The translations under genes and the position numbers were made by a program. 64,000 nt of DNA. Source: Neobacillus niacini NBRC 15566. GTDB taxonomy: Bacteria > Bacillota > Bacilli > Bacillales > Cytobacillaceae. Position 1 is the stretch's first letter. Each line of letters starts with the position of its first letter. Location of the stretch: assembly GCF_001591505.1 (NCBI RefSeq), contig NZ_BCVA01000034.1, positions 1-64,000 on the forward strand, given 5' to 3'. This document shows positions 32,274 to 43,118 of this stretch, one piece after another. The notes below the pieces were generated by a model. The model had not been told where the DNA came from and searched no databases. It saw only the letters and a program-made list of their open reading frames with translations.

Positions 32274-33472
32274 TGACCATTAACACTTCTGTTTCCCCAC
32301 TTTCGCCGGTAATGGCAACCTATAGCCGCTTTCCCATTACGTTGGTAAAGGGGAAAGGAAGCTATGTATGGGATGATCAAGGGAAAAAATATTTAGATTT
32401 CACTTCCGGTATTGCGACTTGTAATTTAGGGCATGTACCGGACGTGGTAAAAGAAAAGCTTGAAGAGCAGCTTCAAAATCTTTGGCACTGTTCCAACCTT
32501 TATCACATTCCTAATCAGCAGGAATTGGCTGCACTTCTCACAGCGAATAGCTGTGGAGACCAAGTTTTCTTTTGTAACAGTGGTGCGGAAGCAAATGAGG
32601 CAGCGATTAAGATGGCAAGAAGATACGCCCAGAAGGTAAAAGGAACAGATTCATTCGGTGTCATTACCTTTCAGCAATCCTTCCATGGCAGAACATTGGC
32701 AACATTATCAGCAACAGGACAGGAAAAAATTCAGAATGGATTTGCTCCGCTTGTTAAAGGCTTTAGTTATCTTCCATTTAATGATATCGAAGCACTTGAT
32801 CAACTAAATACACTTCAGCCAGCAGCGATTTTACTAGAACTGGTTCAGGGTGAAGGCGGCGTTATTCCTGCTAATCCTGAATGGGTAAAGAAAATCGCAG
32901 AAATTTGTGCGGAGAAAGACATCCTTTTAATGGTTGATGAAATTCAAACAGGAATTGGGCGGACCGGCACACTGTTTGCATACGAACAATACGGTATAGA
33001 ACCGGATGTTATTAGTATAGCAAAAGGGCTTGGATCAGGCTTTCCGATCGGAGCCATTATTGCGAAGGAGAAGGCAGCGAAAGCCTTTGAACCTGGTACA
33101 CATGGAAGTACCTTTGGAGGCAATCCACTAGCAACGGCAGCGGGAGTCGCAACGATATCCCATATTATTGAAAATGATTTATTAAAGCATGTTAAGGAAA
33201 TTTCAGTGTACTTTGATGAACTATTATTTAAATTTAAAGAAAAATACACTTTTATAGAAGATATCAGAGGAAAAGGTCTCTTAAAAGGGATGGTTGTCGG
33301 AGATAAGGCTCCTCAAATCGTTCAAAAAGCGATTGAAAATCAACTTTTGATTTTAACAGCGGGGCCATCTGTTGTTAGACTGCTTCCACCATTAACGGTA
33401 ACAAAAGAGGAAATGAACGAATTTATCAAAGCGTTGGAAAAAACATTCCAAAGCATAGAGAAAGGCGAGTGA
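32273..33472 (+). CDS. argD: Acetylornithine aminotransferase
   Basis: 399 residues of the class III PLP aminotransferase family. FCNSGAEANEAAIKMAR, LMVDEIQTGIGRTG and ISIAKGLGSGFPIGAI (with the PLP-binding Lys) are visible. It converts N-acetylglutamate semialdehyde to N-acetylornithine. One-base overlap with argB and four-base overlap with carA indicate translational coupling. Confidence 0.95.
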   Translation: MTINTSVSPLSPVMATYSRFPITLVKGKGSYVWDDQGKKYLDFTSGIATCNLGHVPDVVKEKLEEQLQNLWHCSNLYHIPNQQELAALLTANSCGDQVFFCNSGAEANEAAIKMARRYAQKVKGTDSFGVITFQQSFHGRTLATLSATGQEKIQNGFAPLVKGFSYLPFNDIEALDQLNTLQPAAILLELVQGEGGVIPANPEWVKKIAEICAEKDILLMVDEIQTGIGRTGTLFAYEQYGIEPDVISIAKGLGSGFPIGAIIAKEKAAKAFEPGTHGSTFGGNPLATAAGVATISHIIENDLLKHVKEISVYFDELLFKFKEKYTFIEDIRGKGLLKGMVVGDKAPQIVQKAIENQLLILTAGPSVVRLLPPLTVTKEEMNEFIKALEKTFQSIEKGE

Positions 33473-34554
33473 GTGTTTTGGAACTAGGATATCTTACTTT
33501 GGAAACTGGAGAAGTTTTTGAAGGAGTACTAATAGGTGCAAATAAGGATTCAATCGGAGAAGTTGTATTTAATACGAGTATGACTGGCTATCAGGAGATC
33601 ATTACCGATCCTTCTTATGCAGGTCAACTCATTACTTTCTGCTATCCGATCATTGGCAACTATGGAATAAATGCAATGGACGATGAATGCATTTCACCTT
33701 CCTTAGCCGGAGTGGTTATTGGTGATTTATGTGAAACTCCGAGTCATTATCAATCTATTAATAAATTTTCTGAAAAGCTAATACAGGCCGGCGTTCCTGG
33801 AATTGCAGGAGTGGATACAAGATTACTTGTTAAAACGATTCGCAGCCGCGGGACTGTGAAGGGTTACTTAAGCAAAACGAAGCAAGAATCTTTTTCAGAT
33901 AGCACAGTAACTCCACTTTGGGTAGAGAAGGTCTCAACGAAGAATATTCAATATTTCAATAACGAAGGACCCCACGTTGTCCTAATAGACTTTGGGCATA
34001 AAAAGTCAATACTCAATGCACTGCTAGATGAAAAATGTTCGGTTACCATCGTTCCATTTAATACATCATTCGAAAAGATTAAAGCCTTAAAGCCAGACGG
34101 TGTGTTATTAAGCAACGGCCCTGGAGATCCAATGGCACTAAAACAATGGTTTCCAGAAATCAAAAAGATTACCCAGAACTTTCCTACTTTAGGTATTTGT
34201 CTAGGTCATCAGTTAATTGCCCTTGCCTATGGAGCAAAAACGGAAAAACTTGCCTATGGACACCGGGGCGGCAATCATCCCGTTAAAGAATTAGCAACAG
34301 GCAAAGTAAAAATTACAGCTCAAAACCATGGATATGTTGTGGTCGATGAAAGTATTGATACCCAGGTATTCCAAATCACGTACCGAAACGTTAATGATAA
34401 ATCGATTGAAGGGTTAAAGCATCGCGGCTTGCCAATTCAAACCGTGCAATTTCACCCGGAAGCACACCCAGGACCAAGTGACACCCAATACATTCTTGAG
34501 AATTTTGTATATCAGATCAATTCCGTGGGAGATAAACGTTATGCCATTAAATAA
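33469..34554 (+). CDS. carA: Carbamoyl-phosphate synthase small subunit (arginine-specific)
   Basis: 361 residues. The N-terminal CPSase domain is followed by a class I glutaminase with nucleophile in LGICLGHQLIALAYG and the His/Glu pair in QFHPEAHPGP. It supplies ammonia from glutamine to CarB. Placement within the arg operon marks it as the arginine-specific enzyme, separate from the pyrimidine one. The start is GTG overlapping the argD stop; a TTG at 33478 is possible. Confidence 0.95.
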   Translation: MSVLELGYLTLETGEVFEGVLIGANKDSIGEVVFNTSMTGYQEIITDPSYAGQLITFCYPIIGNYGINAMDDECISPSLAGVVIGDLCETPSHYQSINKFSEKLIQAGVPGIAGVDTRLLVKTIRSRGTVKGYLSKTKQESFSDSTVTPLWVEKVSTKNIQYFNNEGPHVVLIDFGHKKSILNALLDEKCSVTIVPFNTSFEKIKALKPDGVLLSNGPGDPMALKQWFPEIKKITQNFPTLGICLGHQLIALAYGAKTEKLAYGHRGGNHPVKELATGKVKITAQNHGYVVVDESIDTQVFQITYRNVNDKSIEGLKHRGLPIQTVQFHPEAHPGPSDTQYILENFVYQINSVGDKRYAIK

Positions 34555-37500
34555 AAACCTAAAAAAAGTATTAGTAATTGGATCAGGTCCCATTGTAATC
34601 GGGCAGGCAGCTGAATTTGATTATGCCGGAACACAAGCATGTATCGCTCTTAAAGAAGAGGGAATACAGGTGGTCTTAATCAATAGTAACCCAGCAACGA
34701 TTATGACGGACGAAACCGTTGCAGATAAAGTATATATTGAACCATTAAATGTTGAAACGATTGAAAAAATCATTCAAAAAGAAAAGCCTGATGGGATTAT
34801 TGGAACTTTAGGCGGTCAAACTGGTTTAAATCTAACAGTTGAACTCTATGAAAAAGGCATTCTAAAAAAATACAATGTAGAGCTTTTAGGAACCTCTGTA
34901 GAATCGATAAAAAATGGCGAGGACCGTGATCGGTTCCGCAGTTTAATGATAAAGATTGACGAACCAATCCCGGAATCAGCGATTATTCATACCTATGAGG
35001 AAGGTGTAGAGTTCGTTAACGAAATAGGTTTTCCCGTTATCATCCGACCAGCTTATACATTAGGCGGACACGGCGGCGGATTTGCCCATAATGGTGAAGA
35101 ACTTGAAAATGTTCTGAAAAAGGGATTAGCAGCAAGCCCCATTCACCAGGTACTAGTCGAAAGAAGTATTAAAGGCTGGAAGGAAATTGAATATGAGGTT
35201 ATAAGGGACGCCAATGACACATGTATTATTGTTTGTAACATGGAAAATCTGGACCCTGTCGGCGTTCATACAGGTGATTCCATTGTTGTCGCTCCATCAC
35301 AAACATTAACAGATGTGCAATACCAAATGCTTAGAAATTCTTCTCTAAAAGTTATTAGAGAATTAGAGATTATTGGCGGCTGCAACATCCAATTTGCTCT
35401 TAATCCAGAATCCAATCAGTATTGCATTATCGAAGTAAATCCAAGGGTAAGTCGTTCCTCCGCATTAGCATCAAAGGCCACCGGTTATCCGATTGCAAGA
35501 ATGGCAGCTAAATGTGCAGTTGGTTATCATTTAGATGAGATTGTGAACCCAATAACAGGTAACACCTTTGCCTCCTTCGAACCAGCGATTGATTATATTG
35601 TTGTTAAGCTTCCACGCTTTCCATTTGATAAATTTCCTGAAGCTGACCGTACTTTAGGAACACAAATGAAAGCAACTGGTGAAGTAATGGCAATTGACCG
35701 TACTTTTGAAGGCGCACTAAATAAGGCAATTCGCTCAATGGAGTTAAATATATATGGACTTTGTTTGGAATCCAACAAAGGTATCGAAACTGAAGTTTTA
35801 TTTGAAAAACTTGAGAGACCTAATGACCAAAGACTATTTATGATTGCTGAAGCATTCAGAAGAGGGATTTCTCTTGAACAAATTAAGCAGATAACGGAAA
35901 TTGATTCATGGTTTTTATATAAGATCAATACTATTGTTGCATTAGAAACGGAATTAGCTTCGTATGCATGGAACGATGTACCTCTTTCCTTATTAAAAAC
36001 AGCAAAGCGACACAATCTATCCGATAAACTGCTGTCGCAGATTTACCAAATAGATGAAAAACAAATCAGGCAAAAATGGAAAGAACTTAACTGGAAACCT
36101 GGTTATAAGATGGTTGATACGTGTTCTGCAGAGTTCGACGCCGTTACCCCATATTACTATTCCACTTGGCTTGGAGCGGATGAGGTAGAAGTAACAACCA
36201 GTAAAAAGATTCTTGTTCTTGGCTCAGGACCAATCCGAATTGGTCAAGGAATCGAATTTGATTACTGCTCAGTCCATGCAGCAAAAGCAATTAAAAAGCT
36301 GGGCTATGAGGCAGTAGTCATTAACAATAATCCTGAGACAGTAAGTACAGACTATTCTGTAGCCGACAGCCTGTATTTCGAACCATTAACGGCTGAAGAT
36401 GTTCTAACGGTTATTGAAAAAGAAAATATTGAGGGCGTATTAATTCAATTCGGCGGCCAAACAGCCATTAATTTAGCACATGCTCTTCAAGAAGAAGGAG
36501 TAAAAATCCTTGGTACAACGGTAGAAAATGTGGACCGCTTTGAAGATCGGAAAGAATTCTATCGGCTGCTTGAAGACCTAAATATTCCGCATATTGTAGG
36601 CGAGACCGTTTCCCATAAAGATCAATTACTAGAGGCTGCTGCAAAACTTGGATATCCGGTGCTGGTTCGTCCATCTTATGTAATTGGCGGCCAATCAATG
36701 TTTACTATTTTTACAGAAGAAGAATTAAACTATTATATCCAGCAGCTTGAAGAAAACTCATCACAGGAAAAATTGTGGCCATTATTAGTGGATCGCTATA
36801 TGCCTGGATTAGAATGTGAAGTGGATGTCATCAGTGATGGAAAGAATGTAATCGTCCCAGGAATTTTTGAACATATCGAAAGAGCTGGAGTACATTCTGG
36901 TGACAGTATTAGTGTTTTTCCACCTATCTCATTGGCGAAAGAAATAAAAGAAACATTGATTGATTATGCTGAAAAGATCGCCAAATCGGCACCAATCGTA
37001 GGCATAATGAATATTCAATTTGTTATTTACCAGGATCAAGTCCTTGTTTTAGAAGTAAATCCACGTTCTTCACGTACGGTTCCAATAATGAGCAAAGTGA
37101 CAGGCGTCCCAATGATTGAATGGGCGGTAATGGCTCAATTAGGAGTATCTTTGGATTTACTGTCGCATGAAACTGGTTTATTAACAGAACCGAATTATTA
37201 TTCGGTTAAGGCACCTGTATTTTCAAGAAGCAAATTAAAGGGAGTCGACCACGTTTTAGGACCGGAAATGAAATCAACAGGTGAAGTGTTAGGTTTAGGA
37301 GCAACCTTCCATGAAGCGCTTGAAAAAGCGTTCCCTACATCAAGCGATGAAACAGAGAACTATTTGTTCTGCTCCATATCTGATCGGGAAAAACAAGCCA
37401 GCCTTCCAATTCTTCAGCAGTTTGTAAATGAAAATTATAAGCTAACTGCAACGGAAGGGACAGCAAAATTCCTACAAGAAAATGGCTTTATAATTGAAAA

Positions 37501-37777
37501 GGTTATTAAAGATAACGAAGATGTAAATGAACTATTCAAAAACAATACAATCCAAGCTGTCATCAATATACCAAACCAAGGCAGGAATAAAATTAAGTTT
37601 GGTTTTTATATTCGTGAACAAGCGACCCGCTACAATGTACCAGTATTTACTCATTTAGATACAGTGGAAGCAATGGTCAGCCTTCAGGCTCAAACGATTA
37701 CTCAATCAGAGGTACGTACAGTAACGGAATATTACAATATCAAAGAGAGCGGTGTGGAACATGTCAAATGTGATTAA
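34541..37777 (+). CDS. carB: Carbamoyl-phosphate synthase large subunit (arginine-specific)
   Basis: 1078 residues with two ATP-grasp halves, each starting with a typical motif (KVLVIGSGPIVIGQAAEFDYAG; KKILVLGSGPIRIGQGIEFDYC), and a C-terminal MGS-like domain from about 950. The frame is open to 34478, but GGGAG sits correctly for ATG 34541 (MPLNKNLKK), giving a 14-base overlap with carA. The half-repeat structure is that of a full CarB. Confidence 0.95.
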   Translation: MPLNKNLKKVLVIGSGPIVIGQAAEFDYAGTQACIALKEEGIQVVLINSNPATIMTDETVADKVYIEPLNVETIEKIIQKEKPDGIIGTLGGQTGLNLTVELYEKGILKKYNVELLGTSVESIKNGEDRDRFRSLMIKIDEPIPESAIIHTYEEGVEFVNEIGFPVIIRPAYTLGGHGGGFAHNGEELENVLKKGLAASPIHQVLVERSIKGWKEIEYEVIRDANDTCIIVCNMENLDPVGVHTGDSIVVAPSQTLTDVQYQMLRNSSLKVIRELEIIGGCNIQFALNPESNQYCIIEVNPRVSRSSALASKATGYPIARMAAKCAVGYHLDEIVNPITGNTFASFEPAIDYIVVKLPRFPFDKFPEADRTLGTQMKATGEVMAIDRTFEGALNKAIRSMELNIYGLCLESNKGIETEVLFEKLERPNDQRLFMIAEAFRRGISLEQIKQITEIDSWFLYKINTIVALETELASYAWNDVPLSLLKTAKRHNLSDKLLSQIYQIDEKQIRQKWKELNWKPGYKMVDTCSAEFDAVTPYYYSTWLGADEVEVTTSKKILVLGSGPIRIGQGIEFDYCSVHAAKAIKKLGYEAVVINNNPETVSTDYSVADSLYFEPLTAEDVLTVIEKENIEGVLIQFGGQTAINLAHALQEEGVKILGTTVENVDRFEDRKEFYRLLEDLNIPHIVGETVSHKDQLLEAAAKLGYPVLVRPSYVIGGQSMFTIFTEEELNYYIQQLEENSSQEKLWPLLVDRYMPGLECEVDVISDGKNVIVPGIFEHIERAGVHSGDSISVFPPISLAKEIKETLIDYAEKIAKSAPIVGIMNIQFVIYQDQVLVLEVNPRSSRTVPIMSKVTGVPMIEWAVMAQLGVSLDLLSHETGLLTEPNYYSVKAPVFSRSKLKGVDHVLGPEMKSTGEVLGLGATFHEALEKAFPTSSDETENYLFCSISDREKQASLPILQQFVNENYKLTATEGTAKFLQENGFIIEKVIKDNEDVNELFKNNTIQAVINIPNQGRNKIKFGFYIREQATRYNVPVFTHLDTVEAMVSLQAQTITQSEVRTVTEYYNIKESGVEHVKCD

Positions 37778-38738
37778 CTGGAACGCGAAGGTTGTGTCAC
37801 AGCAGCCACAATTAAAAGGCAAGGATTTTTTATCCTTGTCCGATTTTCAAACAGATGAGATTCTTTACCTTTTAGAGGAAGCAAAGGAACTGAAAAGCCT
37901 TCAAAAACAAGGAAAACCACATCCTTATTTGAGCGGAAAGGTTCTAGGGATGATTTTTGAAAAAGCTTCTACTCGTACTAGAGTTTCCTTTGAGGTAGGG
38001 ATGCTCCAATTAGGAGGCCATGCGATTTTCCTAAGTCCAAGAGATATGCAGCTTGGCAGGGGTGAAAGTGTTTCGGATACAGCTAAAGTTTTATCGCGTT
38101 ATATTGATTGCATAATGATCAGGACATTCGCACATAGCACGGTTGAAGAACTGTCGGAACATGCAACAGTACCTGTTATTAATGCTCTAACAGATTTACA
38201 TCATCCAGCACAAGTAATGGCAGACTTACTAACCATTCAAGAGCACAAAGGAAAATTGGCAGGATTAAAAATGTGTTATTTAGGGGATGGCAACAATAAT
38301 GTTACTCATTCATTAATGGAGGGAGCGGCAAAGGTTGGAATGCATATCAGCATTGCCAGTCCGCCAGGATATTTACCAAATGGAAAGATTACAGAAAAAG
38401 CGATTGAATCAGCAAAATTAACTGGAAGCAAAATTACCATTACACATGATCCGATAGAAGCTATAAAAAATGCCGATATTGTCGTAACGGATGTTTGGAC
38501 CAGTATGGGTCTGGAAGCAGAAACGGAAAAAAGATTAAAGGATCTTGCCGCATATCAAGTAAATACAGAAATTTGTCAGCATGCTAAAGAAGATTATATC
38601 TTTTTACACTGTTTACCGGCACATCGAGGAGAAGAGGTAACAGCTGAGATTATTGATGGGCCACACTCTGTGGTGTTTGATGAAGCGGAGAATCGCCTCC
38701 ATGCTCAAAAAGCAATTTTAAAAAATTTACTAAAGTAG
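37761..38738 (+). CDS. argF: Ornithine carbamoyltransferase
   Basis: 325 residues. Carbamoyl phosphate-binding FEKASTRTRVSFEVG, HHPAQVMADLLTI and the ornithine-binding HCLPAHRGEEV identify OTCase. It makes citrulline from ornithine and carbamoyl phosphate. ATG 37761 (MSNVINWNAK) was chosen over GTG 37752; both lie inside the end of carB, so the genes overlap. Last gene of the large arg operon. Confidence 0.95.
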   Translation: MSNVINWNAKVVSQQPQLKGKDFLSLSDFQTDEILYLLEEAKELKSLQKQGKPHPYLSGKVLGMIFEKASTRTRVSFEVGMLQLGGHAIFLSPRDMQLGRGESVSDTAKVLSRYIDCIMIRTFAHSTVEELSEHATVPVINALTDLHHPAQVMADLLTIQEHKGKLAGLKMCYLGDGNNNVTHSLMEGAAKVGMHISIASPPGYLPNGKITEKAIESAKLTGSKITITHDPIEAIKNADIVVTDVWTSMGLEAETEKRLKDLAAYQVNTEICQHAKEDYIFLHCLPAHRGEEVTAEIIDGPHSVVFDEAENRLHAQKAILKNLLK

Positions 38739-38760
38739 TAGATTTTTTTGAATTATGTTG

Positions 38761-38792
38761 TATAATAATTCTATTGATTGAATATTAATTCA
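38761..38792 (+). promoter_or_regulatory. argG -10 element and perfect ARG box
   Basis: TATAAT lies at 38761-38766 without an obvious -35. TGAATATTAATTCA (38779-38792) matches the ARG box TGAATWWWWATTCA at every position and is a perfect palindrome just downstream of the expected start site. ArgR/AhrC could block transcription there. Confidence 0.75.
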
Positions 38793-38816
38793 CATACATG
38801 CGAGGAGATATATATA

Positions 38817-40028
38817 ATGGCGAAGGAAAAAATCGTTTTAGCTTATTCAGGTGGTTTAGATACATCCGTTTCAGTGAAATGGATTCAGGAGAAATATGGA
38901 TATGATGTTATTGCACTAGGTCTAGATGTTGGTGAGGGAAAAGATCTAGAAGCAATTAAACAAAAGGCACTTAATGTAGGTGCTGTTAAAGCTTATATGA
39001 TCGATGCAAAAGAATTATTAGCGAAAGAATATATTTTACCAGCTTTAAAGGCTAATTGTTTATATGAAGGAAAATATCCATTATCATCTGCACTTTCACG
39101 TCCGTTAATTTCAAAACTATTAGTAGAAGTAGCAGAAAAAGAAGGAGCTACAGCTGTAGCACATGGCTGTACTGGAAAAGGAAATGACCAGGTTCGTTTC
39201 GAAGTCTCTATTCAAGCATTAAACCCAAGCCTAAAGGTTGTGGCTCCTGTACGTGAATGGGGCATGACTCGTGACGAAGAAATAGAATATGCCGAGAAAA
39301 ATGGTATTCCAATTCCTGTGAATTTAGACAATCCTTTCTCGATTGATGCTAATATTTGGGGACGTGCTTGTGAGGCTGGTGTCCTTGAGGATCCTTGGGC
39401 AGAAGCACCTGAAGCTGCATTTGATTGGACAGCTCCAATTGAATTAACTCCAGATCAAGCTGAATATCTTGAAATTGAATTTGAGCAAGGTGTTCCTGTT
39501 GCGTTAAATGGTGAGAAGCTGCCATTGGTGAAATTAATTGAAACCTTGAACGAACTTGGCGGTAAGCATGGTGTCGGCCGTATCGATCATATTGAAAATC
39601 GTCTAGTCGGAATTAAATCCAGAGAAGTGTATGAAAATCCTGCTGCGTTAATTTTAATTAATGCTCACAAAGAATTAGAATTTTTAACACTGACACGTGA
39701 AGTAACTCAGTTTAAAACTCAAGTTGAACAGCAAATGGCAAAAATCATCTATGAAGGACTTTGGTATTCACCAATAAAGCCAGCTCTTGATGCCTTTATT
39801 GATGAAACACAAAAGGTCGTTACAGGTACTATTCGTGTGAAACTCCATAAAGGAAACCATACCGTTGTCGGTCGTAAGTCACCGAACAGTCTGTATAATG
39901 AAGAATTGGCAACCTATTCTAAAGGGGATGCGTTCGACCACAATGCTGCTGTTGGCTTTATCAAAATTTGGGGACTTCCAACAAAAGTATATTCTGAGGT
40001 AAATAATAAAGAAACAATAATGAAATAA
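38817..40028 (+). CDS. argG: Argininosuccinate synthase
   Basis: 403 residues. The ATP pyrophosphatase P-loop [17 protein letters not shown] and the signature [16 protein letters not shown] are present. It joins citrulline and aspartate. The frame is open to 38778, but GAGGAG precedes ATG 38817 ([13 protein letters not shown]), which matches the family start. Confidence 0.96.
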   Translation: MAKEKIVLAYSGGLDTSVSVKWIQEKYGYDVIALGLDVGEGKDLEAIKQKALNVGAVKAYMIDAKELLAKEYILPALKANCLYEGKYPLSSALSRPLISKLLVEVAEKEGATAVAHGCTGKGNDQVRFEVSIQALNPSLKVVAPVREWGMTRDEEIEYAEKNGIPIPVNLDNPFSIDANIWGRACEAGVLEDPWAEAPEAAFDWTAPIELTPDQAEYLEIEFEQGVPVALNGEKLPLVKLIETLNELGGKHGVGRIDHIENRLVGIKSREVYENPAALILINAHKELEFLTLTREVTQFKTQVEQQMAKIIYEGLWYSPIKPALDAFIDETQKVVTGTIRVKLHKGNHTVVGRKSPNSLYNEELATYSKGDAFDHNAAVGFIKIWGLPTKVYSEVNNKETIMK

Positions 40029-40033
40029 GCGGG

Positions 40034-40080
40034 TGCCCTCGAAACCTTTTCGAGGGCAAACTTGTTAGTTTTCGAGGAGG
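40034..40080 (+). promoter_or_regulatory. Intercistronic hairpin with alternative pairing to the argH ribosome site
   Basis: TGCCCTCGAAA (40034-40044) pairs with TTTCGAGGGCA (40048-40058). There is no T-run. The segment CCTCGAAA of the left arm is also fully complementary to TTTCGAGG at 40070-40077, which merges into the argH Shine-Dalgarno GAGGAGGGGC. Two exclusive structures can be drawn. Confidence 0.5.
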
Positions 40081-40087
40081 GGCAACA

Positions 40088-41464
40088 ATGTCCAAATTAT
40101 GGGGCGGGCGTTTTACGAAAGAAACCAATAAGTTAGTTGAGGAATTTACAGCTTCGATTTCCTTTGATCAAAAGCTTGCAAAAGAGGATATTGCCGGCAG
40201 CCTGGCGCATGTTCAAATGTTAGGTGAGTGCGGTATTATTCCAGCTGAAGACGCGGAAAAAATTAAAGCGGGACTGCTTGAAATTAAAACGATGGTTGAC
40301 AATAACGAAGTTGAATTTTTAGTTGAAGATGAAGATATTCATATGAATATTGAAAAGTTATTAATTGAAAAAATTGGTCCTGTAGGTGGCAAGCTTCATA
40401 CAGGACGAAGTCGAAATGACCAAGTAGCAACTGATATGCACCTGTACTTACGAACAAAGACAACGGAATTAATAAAACTTCTTGAGGATGTTCAAGGTTC
40501 ACTGCTTGTGCAGGCAAAAGAGAATATTAATACCTTAATTCCAGGTTATACTCATCTCCAGCGTGCGCAGCCGGTCTCATTTGCTCATCATTTAATGGCT
40601 TATTTTTGGATGTTTGAACGTGATAAAGAGAGACTAATCGATAGTTTAAAGCGTGTGAATTGGCTGCCATTAGGCTCTGGTGCCTTAGCAGGGACGACAT
40701 TCCCTATCAACCGTGAGCGTGTTGCGGAGATACTTGGTTTTGAGACGATTTATCCAAATAGTATGGATGCCGTTAGTGATCGAGATTTTATCTTAGAATT
40801 CCTCTCAATTGGTTCTATCATCATGACGCATATTTCAAGATTATCAGAAGAGCTTGTGATTTGGTCAAGCCAAGAGTTTCAATTTGTGGAACTTGATGAT
40901 TCCTTCTGTACCGGCTCTAGCATTATGCCGCAAAAGAAGAACCCTGATGTTCCAGAACTATTAAGAGGAAAGACTGGTCGTACCTATGGAAATTTGATAG
41001 GATTACTGACTGTCCTAAAGGGTTTACCTCTTGCTTACAATAAGGACTTACAAGAGGACAAAGAGGGAATGTTCGATACAGTGGAGACATTGGAAGGGTC
41101 TCTAATGCTGTTAGCACCCATGATTGAAACGATGACGGTAAATAAAGAGATTATGCGAAAAGCAATTAATAATGACTTCTCAAATGCAACTGATATTGCT
41201 GACTACTTGGTGAGAAAAGGTCTTCCATTTAGAGATGCACACGAAGTCATTGGGAAAATTGTTTTATATGCAATACAGCAGCAAAAGTTCTTGCTTGATT
41301 TGAGCTTTGAAGAATATCAGGAGTTCAGTTCGTTATTTGAAGAGGATATTTATGAGGTTCTAGCACCAGAGCATGTTGTTGCCGTTCGTAATAGCTTCGG
41401 TGGAACATCTCCTGAACAAGTCCTAAAACAAATCCAGCTTGGCGAAGGAAAACTAGGTAAATAA
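40088..41464 (+). CDS. argH: Argininosuccinate lyase
   Basis: 458 residues of the fumarase/aspartase superfamily. The signature [20 protein letters not shown] is intact, along with [18 protein letters not shown] and the His in [10 protein letters not shown]. It splits argininosuccinate to arginine and fumarate, the last step. It is co-transcribed with argG after a 59-base gap that contains a hairpin. Confidence 0.96.
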   Translation: MSKLWGGRFTKETNKLVEEFTASISFDQKLAKEDIAGSLAHVQMLGECGIIPAEDAEKIKAGLLEIKTMVDNNEVEFLVEDEDIHMNIEKLLIEKIGPVGGKLHTGRSRNDQVATDMHLYLRTKTTELIKLLEDVQGSLLVQAKENINTLIPGYTHLQRAQPVSFAHHLMAYFWMFERDKERLIDSLKRVNWLPLGSGALAGTTFPINRERVAEILGFETIYPNSMDAVSDRDFILEFLSIGSIIMTHISRLSEELVIWSSQEFQFVELDDSFCTGSSIMPQKKNPDVPELLRGKTGRTYGNLIGLLTVLKGLPLAYNKDLQEDKEGMFDTVETLEGSLMLLAPMIETMTVNKEIMRKAINNDFSNATDIADYLVRKGLPFRDAHEVIGKIVLYAIQQQKFLLDLSFEEYQEFSSLFEEDIYEVLAPEHVVAVRNSFGGTSPEQVLKQIQLGEGKLGK

Positions 41465-41467
41465 GTG

Positions 41468-41493
41468 AAAACCACCGGAGGGTGGTTTTTTAT
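41468..41493 (+). terminator. Terminator after argH
   Basis: AACCACC (41470-41476) pairs with GGTGGTT (41481-41487), followed by TTTT. Confidence 0.85.
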
Positions 41494-41557
41494 TTGTATT
41501 ACTATCCAAAATAGTAGATAATTTCCTCATATGATTTTTTAAAAAGGAGGAAGAACG

Positions 41558-42418
41558 ATGAAATTACGGGTCTCGGTTGTACAGTATCACTTACATACCA
41601 TTCAATCCTTTGAAGAATTTGCCGCACAATGCGAGCATTATATAAAAACGGCGGAGGAATTTGGAGCAGAGTTTGTCCTTTTTCCTGAGTTCTTTACCAC
41701 ACAGCTGCTATCCATTGGAAATGGAAAGGGCCAGAGTCTCACCATCAATGATCTGCCAGGTTTCACCGAACAATACCGAGAATTGTTTTCTAATTATGCG
41801 AAACAAACCAACATGCACATTATTGCCGGTACCCATGTTATTGAAAAGGGCGGCAAGCTATATAATACGGCTCATTTATTTTATCCAGATGGAAGAATTG
41901 GCGAGCAGGCAAAGCTTCATATTACCCCTACGGAAGTAAATGAGTGGAACATGGAGAAGGGTGACAGCTTCCAAATCTTTGAAACAGAAAAAGGAAAAAT
42001 CGCCCTGCTTACCTGCTATGACATTGAGTTCCCTGAAATCGTCCGCATGGCAAAAGCCAAAGGGGCAGACGTCATCTTTTGTCCATCTTGTACCGACGAC
42101 CGCCATGGCTTCCATCGTGTTCGCTATACAAGCCATGCACGTGCTGTTGAAAATCAGGTATATGTGGTTTTAACCGGAACTGTCGGAGCCTTGCCAACCG
42201 TTGATTTCATGCGGGCAAATTTTGGGCAAGCAGTTATTATTACACCAAATGATATCCCGTTCCCGCCAAAAGGTATTCTCGTGGAGGGTGAAATGAACAA
42301 CGATATGGTAGTAACAGCAGACCTTGATTTAGAGTTATTATATGAAGTTAGAGAACGTGGTTCGGTAACAACTTGGCGTGACCGGAGAACAGATTTATAT
42401 CCTGATTGGGAAAAATAA
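41558..42418 (+). CDS. Carbon-nitrogen hydrolase (nitrilase superfamily)
   Basis: 286 residues. The Glu-Lys-Cys triad is visible in LFPEFF, AKLHITPTE and LLTCYDIEFPE. Such enzymes hydrolyse amides or nitriles. Two GNAT acetyltransferase genes follow with 18 and 13 bases between them. B. subtilis YhcX, as I recall it, fuses a GNAT and a nitrilase domain; here they are separate genes in the reverse order. Substrate unknown. Confidence 0.85.
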   Translation: MKLRVSVVQYHLHTIQSFEEFAAQCEHYIKTAEEFGAEFVLFPEFFTTQLLSIGNGKGQSLTINDLPGFTEQYRELFSNYAKQTNMHIIAGTHVIEKGGKLYNTAHLFYPDGRIGEQAKLHITPTEVNEWNMEKGDSFQIFETEKGKIALLTCYDIEFPEIVRMAKAKGADVIFCPSCTDDRHGFHRVRYTSHARAVENQVYVVLTGTVGALPTVDFMRANFGQAVIITPNDIPFPPKGILVEGEMNNDMVVTADLDLELLYEVRERGSVTTWRDRRTDLYPDWEK

Positions 42419-42436
42419 TGGAAGGGTGGATTGGCC

Positions 42437-43105
42437 ATGTATCGGAGCGAATTCTACGTATTTGACCAAGATAAGCCAGTTCCTGTAATCATTCGCAATT
42501 ACACTCAAGACGATTTTGACGAACTTATTCAAATACAGTCTGAATGCTTTCCGCCTCCATTTTCTTCAGAACTATGGTGGAATAAAGAACAATTATCAAA
42601 CCATGTGATGAGATTCCCAGAGGGAGCTATATGTATTGAAGTAGATGGTATTTTAGCCGGTTCTCTTACAGGGCTTTGTGTGGATTTTGATCCTAACCAT
42701 ATGGAGCATACATGGGAAGAGATCACGGACCATGGATACATTAAAAATCATAATCCTAGTGGTGACACACTCTATATTGTGGATATCAGTGTAAGGCCAA
42801 GGTTCAGAAAGTTTGGTCTGGGAAAATTGATAATGCAGGCGATGTACCATGTTGTGATTCAGAAAAAGCTTGTGAGGCTGCTGGGCGGCGGAAGAATGCC
42901 TGGTTATCATAAGGTAGCTGATACCCTGACACCTCAACAGTATTTAAATAAAGTAATAAAAGGGGATTTGAAAGACCCTGTTATTACATTTTTGCTTCGT
43001 TGTGGAAGAGTGCAGATTGGCATAGTAGAAAATTATCTAGAAGATGAGGAATCGTGTAATTACGCAGCCTTAATGGAATGGAAGAATCCATTTAATCGAA
43101 CATAG
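42437..43105 (+). CDS. GNAT family N-acetyltransferase (YhcX GNAT-like)
   Basis: 222 residues. The acetyl-CoA-binding segment VDISVRPRFRKFGLGKLIMQAMY carries the R/Q-x-x-G-x-G/A pattern (RFRKFGLGKL). ATG 42437 (MYRSEFYVF) is preceded by GGTGG at proper distance; TTG 42431 is too close. Operon position after the nitrilase-like gene suggests the two proteins act together, as in the fused YhcX protein. Confidence 0.78.
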   Translation: MYRSEFYVFDQDKPVPVIIRNYTQDDFDELIQIQSECFPPPFSSELWWNKEQLSNHVMRFPEGAICIEVDGILAGSLTGLCVDFDPNHMEHTWEEITDHGYIKNHNPSGDTLYIVDISVRPRFRKFGLGKLIMQAMYHVVIQKKLVRLLGGGRMPGYHKVADTLTPQQYLNKVIKGDLKDPVITFLLRCGRVQIGIVENYLEDEESCNYAALMEWKNPFNRT

Positions 43106-43118
43106 GGAGAGTGTAAAA

